Assembly: GCA_009763385.1 (NCBI GenBank)
Contig: CM019822.1
Location: 7,596,127-7,660,126, forward strand
Length of the DNA stretch: 64,000 nt
Direction: 5' to 3'
Source: Coix lacryma-jobi var. lacryma-jobi
Taxonomy: Eukaryota > Streptophyta > Magnoliopsida > Poales > Poaceae
Position 1 is the stretch's first letter. Each line of letters starts with the position of its first letter. The translations under genes were made by a program, and so were the position numbers. The notes beneath the pieces are model-generated. The model did no database searches, was not told the origin of the DNA, and worked only from the letters and a program-made list of their open reading frames with translations. Shown piece after piece: positions 24,193-36,001 of this stretch.

Positions 24193-26541
24193 TTAAAATT
24201 GTATACAGGCTGCAGTACCTGATTTGAGTTGGTATCTGTTGATGTCATCTAAAATTTCAGAGTACACAACATTATGAGTCTGATTTTGGTGGTATTCGTC
24301 TAAGCTATTTTCAATAAGCACACGTAGGCCTTCAGGTGATGTAACACATGAGAATGCAACATAAAGTTGACCATGAGAAAACACTGGACTTGGGAGGTAT
24401 ATGCCCACTATATTTAGTGTTTGTCCTTGGCTTTTATTTATTGTCATGGCATATGAGACACGGACTGGAAATTGTCGCTGTTTTATCTTGAAGGGCCACT
24501 TCGGATCAGATGAAGTAGTGACTATTCTTGGAATATAAGCCTTAGTTCCTTTAGCTTTTCCAGTAATTATCTGAGCTTCAATAATGTGATGTGTCAGCTG
24601 TGTCACAATAAGTCTAGTTCCATTGCATAAACCTTTTGAGGGATTAAAATTTCTAAGTAACATTATGGGAACACCGATTTTAAGCTGCAGATGATGGTCT
24701 GGAAGGCTGCCCATTGTAATAGTGTTTAGGAACTCCTGAGGATAAAGGGCCTCTAGAGTGCTGTAGTTGGATGTTGGATCATCAAAAGAGTCTGAGCTAT
24801 AGTATGACATCTCTTGAGTGGCTATGTTGGTCACTATTTTTGTATTTATAGCTGCAGCCACCTCATTTGTTGGTGCTAATATTGCTCGTTCACATAGATA
24901 ATTGGGTAACTGAGAGTCCTCTACATGTTGTCCGTATACAAAAGAAATCAGATTTTCCAACGTTCTTTGTTCAGGTGGTAGTAAGAGTTTATCTGGAATG
25001 GAAACCCATGATGTGTTAGGTATGTTTGTGGGTCCGCTGCCCTCAGCTTTGCCATTACCAACAGATAGTAGCCACTTCCCAAAGTTGTCCAGCTCAATTC
25101 TTTTAGATTCTGAAAGGTTGGATCTCTTAAGTCTCATGTTTTCAGTTAGTTTCAGTACTTTGCAATTGCACCATAATTTGGATCGGGTGATTAATGCATC
25201 CAAGATTTGTTGTTTTTTTGCCCTTGGGATAATTGGTAGTGTTTGTCGAAAATCACCGCCAAGGACAACTGTTATACCACCAAATTGTTTTGTTGATGCC
25301 TCTTTATCTTTGGATGACATGATATCTCTGAGGGTGCGATCAAGTGCTTCGAAGTAGTGTCTGTGGTTCATAGGTGCCTCATCCCATATAATTAATTTTG
25401 TATGTTGTATCAACTCAGCTAGCTGTGTGTTTTTTCTAATTGCACACACAGAGTGAGTTTGGATTTCTAATGGAAGGTTAAAGCGCGAGTGAGGTGTTCT
25501 ACCTCCTGGGAGTAACAGTGCTGCTATTCCAGAAGATGCAACTGCTAATGCTATCTTGCCTTTAGTTCTCACACTGTTGAGCAAAGTGGTCCATAGAAAA
25601 GTCTTCCCTGTTCCACCGTATCCGTAGACAAAAAAAGTGTGTCCTAGATCATTTGAGATTGAATGGTGTATGAGATCATATATATGCTTTTGTTCCAGGT
25701 TGAGCTGTTTGATGCACTGTTCCATTTCTGTGGCTGTATGTATTGTGACGTATGACAGCTCTTCGATTATCAATCTATTTTCAAGTATCTCAACACAATT
25801 TATATCTGGTTGGGGCAAATTGAAGTGTTGAAGGTTGTATCCTTTATCTTTCAGTAGCTTTTGTAGTTCATGTAAGACACATGATTTGATATGTGTTTCT
25901 ATGTTGCTATCAACCGCATCTGGAGCTAGTTGTTTTGCATGGTACAACATGTCTTCCCCCATTATCTTCATGTATTCATCAAATAATTTGGTGGGGTCTT
26001 TAAGTTCACAATAAATCAACAATGTGACAAAAAGATGTCTTAACTGGTTTGGAAATGCCCAATGTGATGCATCAGACATAGCATGGAACCATTCTTGGTC
26101 ATCACCAAGCAATCCCAATGCTTCGCATGCAGCACGGAATGTTGAGTGCTGATGCCCAGCAATGTTTCTTATTTCAGAAAAGCATTTTGGTCCTTTGACT
26201 ATATGGAGTAGCATTCTTAGGTAGAACCTCTCGCCTTGATTGGGAGCAACATTGGCAAGACGACCAACCTTGGGACGATTATTGCGACGTGTATCCCAGA
26301 ATTTTCCATTCTGATGCCATGTCCAATGTTCTGGGAATTCTACATAAGTGTGTTGTCGAGCTTGTGGGTAATTTTGGTTTGCATCTAACCATGCTGTTAA
26401 TTTAGTGATGACCTTAGATGGATCATTGATTACTTGATCAAGATAGTCTTCTGTGTAAAGCACACCATTCTGTAGAGGAAGGTGGACAGGAAGTCTTTCC
26501 ACAGCTGGCTCAGTGTAATGTATGTCAAATTGAAGTAGTCG
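24193..26541 (-). pseudogene. Helitron helicase domain (PIF1-like part of RepHel)
   Basis: 5'-3' SF1B helicase half of RepHel. Clear motifs: Walker A GYGGTGKT (about residues 294-301 counted from the ATG at 26502), Walker B WDEAPM (about 373-378), GGDFRQTLP (about 415-423), and INKSQGQTL plus the C-terminal VAFSCV motif. The frame extends upstream of this ATG to an in-frame TGA at 26542-26544; upstream of that, the same frame encodes Rep. The position is normally a Trp codon in RepHel proteins, so TGG to TGA is likely. The helicase part itself shows no further stop. Confidence 0.88.
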
Positions 26542-28750
26542 TCATGCAGCGTCGTTGGGTGTTACACATCTGCAGTCTAGGTATTCTTTAATCTCATTAA
26601 ATGTCTTAGTGGCATTTTCTGAGGAACCTCTCTTTCTATGAAGTGTAGCTCTAGCACAATCTGGGCCTTTGTTTGTGTATTTGAACAAATATCTCTCCAT
26701 TCCATTACGATTGACACTCTCCACATTTATATGTGCTTGGTATTTGACCAGCAGGTCTACATTATGGGGAACTACAAATGTGTTATCAATCTGAATTCCA
26801 TTTTTGTGAGCAGTGATGCCATTATTTGGGCGAGCATATTTCACGTAACTGTTGGGTGCCACTACTGTGTGTTCACAGAAATCTTTTGGGTAGAATTTGT
26901 CGCACTTTCCATTGTTCATGCAAGGAGATGAGGATTGCAAAGGTCCACAGGGTCCATGAATCATAAATCTGGACACAGCCTCGAAACCTGTGGGATCGGT
27001 AACCAGATCTGGAAGCTGGGCTGATATTAAGGTGTCTATGTGATGAGCATCAAGTGGTTTTTCTTTTTTGAGCCACAGTATCAGATGTACATGTGGGAGA
27101 CCTCTTTTTTGGAATTCAATTGTGCATATAACTGTATAAATATAGGAGTACCAAAAAAACAGTGTCATTGGAGATCGAAATGCATCTAACAATTGTGTAT
27201 ATAACTGTATAAATATAGGAGTACCAAAAAAACAGTGTCATTGGAGATCGAAATGCATCTAATTTCATGTAGAGTAGGTTCATAATGCTGTGTTTAGGAT
27301 GGAAGTGTAAGATATTAGAAACGTACCTGCATGTGTGGGTCCAAAAAAATCATTCTTCTGTATATCATCCATGAGAAGTTTGAGCTTCATCTGAAAGACT
27401 CGGTCAACAATGTCTGGTCTGTCTGAAGGCTGCTGGTTTTTTGTATATGATAAGGCCTCATCAATTTCTGGCCACAAAGCATTGCATGTGAAGGTGATAA
27501 ATAGATCCGGACATCCGAACCTACGGCAGATTGCAACACAGTCTTGGTAGTTTTGATAGTAGTATCTTGGGCTTCCTGTGAATGAACCTGGTAAGAATGT
27601 TACCTGGCCTATGTCGGAGGCACGTGAAATTCCACTGTTAGCAGCATCAACTAAAGCTTTGTATGGACTTGACCTGTATTTCTTCTGAAAAGAGTCATTT
27701 CTAAAATGTCAGTCTTTCATCTTCAACACAGCAGTAGGCATCCACGATATATGCTTGTGTTAGTCTCTTGCAACGCAGAGGGGTGTTGAAATCATTGGCT
27801 CTATCATGCAGCCGGTATGAATAATATTCTGCCATGGTAATTTTCTTCCGTTTAAGGTTGTTAGAGCAACGACTTGACATGTAGTACAGGTCCTCATGGA
27901 ATCCATCCTCTCCATATGGAAATAACAATGGATACTGCATCGACATGAATTTGCAATGTGCCTCACTGATTCTCTGGAGATGAAATGAGTGATCTTGCAC
28001 TATTAAGTCCCTACCTTCATCACTGGTACCTAAACCATCAACAACCAAACCAACGACCTCCGATGTAATTGGGTCACTATAGATATTACCATGCTGTTTA
28101 GGTGCAGAAAATAACCTGACAGAATAACGGTCCTCAAACTGCTCCAATGTATTATTTTCAGATAATCGGTCACGGGCAGCCCTAAATATCTGCACAATTG
28201 GGTTGTGTGCATCAAGCATGGCTGCCAAGGCAATTATGATATCTTCATTTGGCTGGAAGGCTCTTTCTTGACTCTCTGCAATAGCCATACGATTTCCTAT
28301 TTTATTTGCAGTGTCAAAGATATAAAGCTGACAATATTCTGGTTTTTTTCCATGGGCTGGGATTAGCGAACAAATTCGATGGCAGATTTGGCCGCTTATT
28401 TTGAAGACGTAAGGACCATGGCCGTCGTTAATATCATTTATAACTTTCACTCCCATGGAGGTCATGGCAAACATGGAGTTGTACCTCCTTATGTTGTCAA
28501 AGAAGTGTCTTGATAACGATGGGGACTCTGTCTCTAAAAGGCGCAGCAAAGGCTGTGGTGCCGTTCTGTACACAGGTAGTGAAATGCTCCCTCCTCTACA
28601 ACATCGGTTATATGTTGGAGCAGAAGCGCTGCCTTTGCCACGAACACGTTCCTGAATCCAAAAGCGAGCACCGCAATGTTTGCACGTGCAAGTAGGCCCC
28701 CCTAAATAAACTGGACTAAAAATGGTTCCTACATGAATCAGTAGGCTCAA
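26542..28750 (-). pseudogene. Helitron Rep domain (HUH endonuclease part)
   Basis: Helitron-like N domain. An upstream frame (28750-27701) and the segment with CPDLFITFTCNALWPE (about 27500-27475) are offset by one base at a TTTT run near 27698-27701. A donor GTACGT at about 27326 starts a short intron whose acceptor is TTTATACAG just before 27131. The next exon carries EFQKRGLPHVHLIL, the HUH motif (codons at 27085-27095), and YLFKYTNKG, the catalytic-tyrosine motif. The coding part ends at TGA 26542-26544. Catalytic residues look intact; the reading frame is broken. Confidence 0.82.
27117..27262 (-). repeat. 73-bp tandem duplication over a Rep intron acceptor
   Basis: 27117-27189 is repeated at 27190-27262 with one mismatch. 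Each copy has a TATACAG acceptor on the minus strand, so the intron now ends in two competing 3' splice sites 73 bp apart. Confidence 0.85.
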
Positions 28751-28999
28751 TTAGCAATAGCCATGTGAAGTCAAAAGAAAAATAGAATTCTAAGTGATGT
28801 GTAGGTAAACCTTTTTTTTAAAACAGGCAAAAGTTAAATAATTTTGTATCTTTTTTTTTTTGCCAAATACTATTTTGTAAAGCCTATGTGTACAGCATAA
28901 CAGAAAATTCACTTTGCTGTTAACAATGTCAGTTTCGATGTTTAACCTTGACATCTGTAATCATTTTTTTGGGAAAAAAATTATTTACAACACAATTAC

Positions 29000-29300
29000 A
29001 TGGACTTACTTAGCTGTCGATGTTGGTTCAGTGCCCGTCGAGTGCGGAATGATGCATTTGAAGTTTCTGAAAATCCCAAGGAGTTATCCTGTTGTACCAC
29101 TGAGGCAGCAAGCATTGGATCACGACAGCGTCGAGTCCGAAGGTAAGCCTCTGAACTTCCTGCTGATCGAGAGGAGTCAGTTTTTTCCTTTTTGTAAGCA
29201 TCAGGTAATCTACACAACATACGCGGAGCTAACATTACCCTGGTATGGAGTCTCAAGCTGGACACGCCTTCGCTTGCGTGCTGTGTTCATGATATGCACT
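29000..29300 (-). pseudogene. Probable N-terminal RepHel exon(s)
   Basis: On the minus strand the ATG at about 29290 opens MNTARKRRRVQLETPYQGN, and a second open stretch with many Arg/Ser residues continues to 29000. Basic N-termini like this precede the Rep domain in plant RepHel genes, and splice-like borders separate them. Exact exon limits are not resolved. Confidence 0.45.
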
Positions 29301-29335
29301 TCACCTTGAAAGCATATTTCTTTTTGTTCCTGTGC

Positions 29336-29780
29336 AAAGAAGACTTGGGTGTAAGTGGTAAGCAAATGAAAGAAGGTTCTATGAGGCTTAATGATTTTAG
29401 TTGAGCTTACCAATCTCGCAAGCCCAGACAAAGGATTTAACCATCTCTTTAAAATTCTGCGTGCAGTGGGTCAGCACAGGTACTCAATGAATCCAATCTG
29501 AATTGGACAAAAATATTAGTATGATGGAAAAAGACCGTCCAATCAGTATTGATGCTGACGTAAGTGGTAAGTAAATGAAAGGAGATGCTATTAGGCTTAA
29601 TGGTTTTAGTTAGGCTGACAAAGGCCGCAGACCAGGGAAACGACTAACAACTATGTGTCCGTAAAATTCTATCTGCAGTTGTTGCGTACAAATACCTAAT
29701 GAATTTAATCTGAATTGGATGAAAATATTAGCATGATGAGAAAAGGCCGTCAAATCAGTATTGATGCAACACGAAATCTA
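29336..29780. repeat. Imperfect tandem duplication of about 225 bp
   Basis: Segments starting GTGGTAAGCAAATGAAAG (about 29356) and GTGGTAAGTAAATGAAAG (about 29563) run in parallel to AATCAGTATTGATGC near 29550 and 29764. Lies inside the Helitron, upstream of the Rep start. Confidence 0.75.
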
Positions 29781-30244
29781 GCGTGATGAGAAGAGAGAAG
29801 GGGTTCAGATGGTAACCTCAGATGCTGAAATCTGGTCGATGCAACAGTTAACCGAACTCTGTCACTGCGTGGGCGCCCGAAGCACGCAGTCCACCCCGTC
29901 GGACCCGGGGGATTCGAGAGCTACGACGCACGCGTGAAGCGGCGACCGTGTGGCGACGCACGCGTGAAGTGGCGACCGTGTGGCCACGCACGGTGTAGAA
30001 CAGCGGCAGTGGCACGCAAGACGCCTGCGCGCGAGGCCGCAGCGTCGGCAGGGACTGCGCTCCGGCGGGGAGCGCGGTTGAAGGCACGGGGTAGAGCGGC
30101 AGCAGAACGTCCGCAGCGTCTCTCGCGCTCCCGCGTGCGGTGGAGTCAGTGGATTGTTGCGCGCGCGGTGGAAGGTGCAGGAGCGGGGTAGCGATCGAGG
30201 CGTCGGTGCGAGTCGCGGGATTGAACGACGACGGTGAGATTTCC

Positions 30245-30425
30245 CTTTTTTTCTGAAACGGAGGGGATGCGTGAGATGGCTGGATAGCTCTGGATGACTG
30301 TGGTTGGCTCGCGAAGATAGACGACTTCAACGCCCCCCTTTTTTTTTTCTTCTCAAACAGAAGGGTTGCGTGAGATGGTTGGATAGCTCTGGGTGGCTGT
30401 GGTTGGTTCGCGAAGGTAGGCGGCT
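30245..30425. repeat. Tandem duplication of about 110 bp in the Helitron 5' region
   Basis: Two copies of GCGTGAGATGGNTGGATAGC...GTGGTTGGNTCGCGAAG at about 30268 and 30369, each preceded by a T-rich run. Confidence 0.7.
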
Positions 30426-30811
30426 TGGACGGCTGTGGATGTGAGGCTACGGATCGGACGGGTACGGTATGACAACTGTGCTTGGAACAGTTGTCTGTGG
30501 CGTGGATGAGCAGTGTTTTTGTGAGAGAACGTCGCAGCTACTGTGTCGATAACATTTAAAAGTGGGAGCAAAAATTTCTTTCCTCCTATCACTCTCTACC
30601 TATGTCCACGTTACTCTTCTGTATCTATTGTGCCTCACTCTCATATCTAATTATTCAGATATGACAGAACTTTAGGGCACTATTTGCTTGCAATATAGAT
30701 TGAAATTAGATAAGGATTACCTTTAAGCCTAACCTTGAGAAGTTTAGCGTGACCCATCTTGATGACTATGCCATAGCCCTCATGAGCATCTCTAGAACAA
30801 ACGTGTCACCA

Positions 30812-31655
30812 CTACACAAAGATTGGGAACGAGGTCTATCAAGACTTTTGAAAAAAATCAACAATTGCTAACTTATTTGACAAAGAAAAATATAGTATAT
30901 TATAAGAAATTAATCAGTCAAGCGAAGTAATTTAATTTGGCTCTAATTCGTCCACACATGTTAATTAGTTGACATTTTGTACAAATTTTACTAATGGAAG
31001 TATTTTTAGATGGAACTTAGAATCATTTGTAGAGACAGCTATTTGTTCACCTCTACTCTACTTGCCTTATAGAGGCATAGAAGTCGATCTTGCCAAGGCC
31101 CAACCTTCTCTAGATATCTTTTTTAGAATTTGTAAACGACCCCAAAAATGAATTTCAAAATTATTAACCTTAAAATAATTTATAGGCCCAAAACAATTTT
31201 AAATATAAAATTAGTCAACTAAAAAGTCACATATCTCTTTGACTAATTTTTTTTATTCAGGTCGTTTCTCCAATTTGGAAAATTTTAAAATATTGGATTT
31301 ATGATTTTCAATAAAAAATTTGACAACTACAAAGTTGTATATCTCTTCAATATAACTTTAATATAAAATTTTTCTCCATCTAACTTGATTTGAAATTTTT
31401 TTACTATGATACACTTTTTATAGGTGAGCCAAATTGCTAATCACTTATATTTCTAGAGACAACAGTAGTTCAAAGCCTCCTCCAGAAATGCCTCTAGAGG
31501 TGGCAGAAAAGCCTAGCCGTCTTTAAAAATAGTGGACATTTCTAGAGACAACTGCTTATCAAAATTGATTTGTGACTCAAAAACCATTTTTAGAGATGGA
31601 TTCTAGTAGAGCCACCTCTACTTAAAACAAAGTTTTTTTTGTATTCAAGGAAGAA
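30812..31655. mobile_element. Possible degenerate non-autonomous CACTA element
   Basis: Left edge CACTACACAAAG at about 30809; right edge TTTTTTTTGTATTC near 31655 pairs with it in 8 of 11 positions. Inside, TTTCTAGAGACAAC occurs twice (about 31450 and 31538) and resembles CACTA subterminal repeats. No coding sequence. Weak call. Confidence 0.35.
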
Positions 31656-32639
31656 GGATGGGAGGGAGCTTTGCTGCCCTTCATATAGTTGTTTCTTTTT
31701 CTCACTTTTTTTCTCTCTTCTTTTTGTATCTAGACCTTGACTTTCTTCTATATTATTAATACAAATCTGGCAAAACTCGTCTTAGCTTAATTTATGTCCA
31801 AAAGATTCAGCGTTTTAAGGGATTTTTCTACACTATCGTATCAAGTCTTATATCATCTTATGATAGGTTTCCAACAAACGACAATTTACAAAGTGTTTTT
31901 CTTTCTTTCAGAATTTGCGACAAGGTTAATGATCAGTGAGAGTTGTGTGTGTGACACTATGACCACGGAATGGGAGAGGGGGGGGGGGGGGAGGGGGCGC
32001 TCTATCTGATTATTAATGGAGCATAGATACTTGAGGATATTTGGTTTTCAACCATCATCTACCACACCTAATGTGTGGTGAGCCACACTCCTAAAGGCTG
32101 TTGTTTTTGGTCTGTCATTGTGTTGTGGCAGCCACACCTTTCTCTGGGTGTAAAATCTCGCCACAGGTGTGTCATTCGTTTTGGCCACCGCAAGTTTGAT
32201 GCCGCCACAACTCGGCATGGCGCCATGGCGTCCTGTGGCCGTAAAGCAAACAGCCCTTGGTGTCTAGCTGGCGTCTGGCGTCAGAATTTACAAAGTTTAT
32301 CACCAAAGTCAAGAGCAATCCTTTTTGCACTACCAAGATGGATTTTTGTTTAAAGCTGTTGTTACGATGACTATGCAGGAAGAATAAACGGGTTATGCTT
32401 GAAATCAGGAGATTGAATGGCCGTTGTCGTTCACGAAGAGAAGTGATTGCTTGGTGTCTCGAAAGATGAATGCAGGCCGGAAAGGTGCCATGGTTTCCTC
32501 ACTGCTACGACTCCTCATCCCTGCACGAGAAGATCCGCTGAGCAAAAGACTAACACTACTGGCAACTGAATTTGGCATGAATGTCGATCAAGAAATGCCA
32601 TGAATCATGAGGAAGACAGGTCAGGCTACTGCAAATCAT
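31656..32639. other. No gene seen
   Basis: AT-rich to 31970, then a run of 14 G at about 31980-31993. 32080-32280 has repeated TGTGGC/GCCACA words, perhaps an eroded MITE. Nothing else is supported. Confidence 0.5.
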
Positions 32640-33230
32640 GAGTAAAGCTCAATGTTGATGATGGTGCTTTTAAGGCCCAAACTGGTGTATTCAGTGTAGG
32701 CGGAATTGTGAGCGACTATAGGGGGTCAGGTGCTTGTGTCCTTGCGTCCAACTTTGCAAACCTGTCACTCCGCTGAACAAGCAGTTGAAGCCATTGCCTG
32801 CCTAGAGAAGGAGTGAAGGGACTCAAGTTTGTTGCTGAGTGGGTTCAGAAAGATTAGGAGAGTGTGTGCAGCTTGTTGCTCAGTGGACTGAAACTTACAT
32901 CTGACAGCAAATTGAGCTCCTCTACTAGCTTTAGTCCGTACAAACCAACCATAGAATAGTGGGTTTTCTTTAAAAAAAACAGCCTTACGAATCAGACGAA
33001 CTGACTTGTAGCTTAAGTGAAAAAGATCTGCAATCTTATATATAGCTCGTGGGTTAGCCCAATTAGCAATACGAACGGCGCACTGCAACTTCCGTGCTGT
33101 TTTGGGCTTTTTGCCTGATAGTGCTCTTTCTTCTCTAATCTCTAGGCGAGTTCACTGCAACCGATTGTAACATGTCTTCTATTGTATATAATTATAAGAT
33201 CTCTCCTCTGCCCAAAAAAATGAAAATTTG
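32640..33230 (+). pseudogene. Relic of a LINE RNase H domain and 3' end
   Basis: The plus strand reads VKLNVDDGAFKA then GGIVSDYRGSGAC (about 32645-32760), matching the start of the RNase H domain of plant LINE polyproteins (VKLNVDGAF, GGxxRDxxG). Many stops and shifts follow. The segment ends with TCTCTCCTCTGCCC and an A run near 33215, like a LINE 3' end. Clearly dead. Confidence 0.6.
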
Positions 33231-33541
33231 ATTCACGCAATTTGGTTCATGTGCTATTGAGTTCTTTTGTTCATGTGCTCTTTGGCCTTGAGCCACAAGC
33301 ATTTGATTTCGACGCGATGTGCTCAGATCCTCATGTCATTATTATATTGAATCTAATTCTAACAGAATCGATCGAGAAAATCATGCGGTTTGTTGGGAGA
33401 TTTGGACTTCCTACGTACTGATTGCTAGAGTCTGTGTCACGTCACTCTATGATGATTTTTTTTTTTGCAAATAAAAATAAGAATCGTCTCGCTCCTTCCC
33501 TTCTCTCACAATCTCTCGACCGAGACCATTAATTTTGCAAT

Positions 33542-34500
33542 GAGTAAATTTCATCACCGGTCCTTAAATTTGTATTGTTGTATCATTTCGGTCTCTAAAC
33601 TCGTAAATCGACCATTTAGGTCCTCAAACTTGTTCGGTTGTGTCATCCCGGTCCCTAAACTTGCAAATCACTCGTTTAGGTCTTCAAACTTAGTCAGTTG
33701 TGTCATCCTAGTTCCTAAACTTTGTTTTGAGTCTCATCTAGATCTAAACATGACAATTTAATAACTTTATATCAACAAATAATTCATAACTTTTTTATAT
33801 AAACTTGAATGAAGACAAACTTTATATTAAAATTATAGCCCTCGATGTGATATACAACTTTGTAGTTCAAAAGTTTTTGATTTAAAACTATTTAGGGTCC
33901 CAAAATATTGTTATATGATTATAGATTTTGAAATTCAAAATTTAAAATTATCAAACAATCTTGAATATTGACATGATCTATACAAAAGTTATAGTTCTCA
34001 ATGCAATCTACAACGTTGTAGATAATTTTTTTTATTTAAAGTCATTTAGTATCCAAAAAATTAATTTTAAATTTTAAATTTTAAAATCTATAAACATATA
34101 ACAATATTTTGGGACCCTAAACAGTTTTAAATCAAAAAAAATTCAACTACAAAGTTGTAGATCACATCGAGGGCTACAATTTTGATATAAAGTTTGTCTT
34201 CATTCAAGTTTATATGAAAAAGTTACGAATTATTTGCTGATATAAAGTTATTAAATTACCATGTTTAGATCTAGATAAGACTCAAAACAAAGTTTAGGGA
34301 CCAGGATGACACAACTGACTAAGTTTGAGGACCTAAACGAGTGATTTGTAAGTTTATGGACCGGGATGACATAACCGAATAAGTTTAGGGACCGAGATGA
34401 CACAATCGAACAAGTTTGAGGACTTAAACAGTCGATTTGTGAGTTAGGGACCGGGATGGCACAATGACACAAGTTTAGGGACTGGTGATGGACTTTACTC
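33542..34500. mobile_element. Mutator-like MITE with long inverted arms
   Basis: A 9-bp target duplication TTTTGCAAT (33533-33541 and 34501-34509) flanks a 959-bp element. The ends GAGTAAATTTCATCACC and its near complement face each other; the arms (about 410-435 bp) stay similar almost to the centre. Each arm carries 60-bp tandem units with GGTCCCTAAACTTG. 9-bp duplication with long TIRs is the Mutator pattern. No transposase. Confidence 0.9.
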
Positions 34501-34555
34501 TTTTGCAATCGTTCGAAATGTGCTGTTCTGTTTCTGTCCAACATAAAGGGCATAT

Positions 34556-34886
34556 GTTCAATTTTAGGGTGTAAAAATTTTGAATCTCACATCGAATGTT
34601 ACGTAGGGTTGCATGATGTATTTGGATAAAAAACAAATTACAAGATCTGCATGTAAATCTGGAGACGGATTTTTCGAGCCTAATTAATCCATCATTAACA
34701 CATGTGGCACTTTAGTGTCAAATCATGGACTAATTGAACTTAAAAGATTTGTCTCATAAATTATATGCAATATGCAAACTGTGAAATTAGTTGTTTTTTA
34801 ATCTATATTTAGTAATTCATGCATGTGTCCAAAGATTCGATGTGATAGATGTAAAGTTTTTTGATTTTGGATTTAAACAGCCCTAA
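34556..34886. mobile_element. MITE of an abundant grass family (minus-like orientation)
   Basis: TTTTGAATCTCACATCGAA...ATTCGATGTGATAGATG with internal GACGGATTTTTCGAGCC and ATCATGGACTAATT. The same words in reverse order occur at 35735-35985. Ends are eroded and no clear duplication is seen. Confidence 0.55.
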
Positions 34887-35519
34887 AGTTGCAGTGTTTG
34901 TGTCGTGGCGCTCGTGTACGTTGATTCCTTTGGGGGTTTGGTGCCGTTGCAGTTGTATTATTAAAACTCTTTCTTTCCGATCCTATCAACCTCATGTTTT
35001 TAGGAAAGAAAAAGGCTGTACTTGTGACTTGTCGGAGCGAATGGCCATCTATCGCATACTAGTAAGGCGGTTGGTTGGTTTGATCAACAAATTATACTCC
35101 GGCCTAGTGGGTAGTACCCATAGACAGTCGTGGCGACATGTTATGAGCCGCAGGATCTTTGAAAGGAAAGATGCCAACCCATCAAGAAATGTCTCTGTTG
35201 TCGCCTCTCGGCCGGACTCGGAGGGCAGGAAGATCCATTTCAGATTTCACCGATGAACATTCATTTTAATACAGGGGGTTTAAAGCTTTTCAATTAAGTA
35301 AGCTCTAGGCGATCATGCGTAGTAAGTCATAAAGAATTTATAAAGAATAAGAGAGGGCGTAATGGGGAGTAGCTGCTGTTGAACTAACGAGCTTAGTTTT
35401 TATATAGACAAAGCCTTAGTATTTGACTGAATTGCATGAACTAACTATACCTAGCATTATTAGTATGCCCGCCGATAATTGTACTACTACTAAGAGTTCT
35501 CATAAAGCACCGAGAGCTA

Positions 35520-36001
35520 CTCCCTTCGTCTCTTTTTATGTGTCATTCTCGTTTTCTAAAAAGTCAAACTTGTTCAACTTTAACTAAATATATAAAAAAT
35601 ATTGTTACTTATAATACATATTTAGTATTATTGAATAGATCTTTAATTTGAATCTACTTTTATAATATATATATATATATTTATTTAGAGATATAAATAA
35701 TGTTAGTAATTTCTTAAAACTTAGTCAAGCTTAGGTCATATTTAGTTCTCAAAATTTTTCGATTCTCCATCACATCGAATCTTTAGACGCATGCATGAAG
35801 TATTAAATGTAAGTAAAAAAATAACTAATTACACAGTTTGTCTGTAAATGTCGAGACGAATCTTTTGAGTCTAGTTAGTCCATGTCTAGATAAAATTTGT
35901 CAAATAACAACAAAAGTGTTATAGTAGCAAAACGCAAAAAAAAAATCACGAAAAAAAATTGACTGGCACGGACCTAAAACGACACAAAAAGAGACGGGGA
36001 G
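35520..36001. mobile_element. Stowaway-like MITE with a nested MITE
   Basis: Flanked by TA (35518-35519, 36002-36003). The terminal inverted repeats CTCCCTTCGTCTCTTTTT and AAAAAGAGACGGGGAG match. The inner part from about 35733 to 35985 (GGTCATATTTAGTTCTC to GGACCTAAA) is a second MITE related to 34556-34886, leaving a host MITE of about 230 bp. Confidence 0.85.

Larger units (their letters stand above)
23369..30659 (-). mobile_element. Nearly full-length Helitron (5' end tentative)
   Basis: Rolling-circle transposon read on the minus strand. The 3' end is clear: CTAG at 23369-23372, next to a host T as Helitrons require, with a perfect hairpin at 23379-23400 just inside. It encodes Rep (26545-28750) and a fused PIF1-type helicase (24193-26541). 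The 5' end is not certain; A/TC occurs at 30659, and the stretch just inside (30560-30600) is AT-rich as in other Helitron ends, but this is a guess. 29850-30240 is CpG-rich and may be the Rep promoter. One nonsense codon and one frameshift suggest recent loss of function. Confidence 0.8.

Noticed and set aside
30530..30600. Plus-strand Helitron 5' end (TCGATAACATTTAAAAG)
   Set aside because: The base before TC is G, not A, and no matching plus-oriented 3' end was found; it more likely lies inside the minus-strand Helitron.
32765..33088. 107-codon minus-strand open frame
   Set aside because: Antisense to the LINE RNase H relic and without any domain of its own.
33465..34553. Two open frames of about 100 residues with matching sequence
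   Set aside because: Both translate the opposite arms of one MULE inverted repeat; they match because the arms are complementary.
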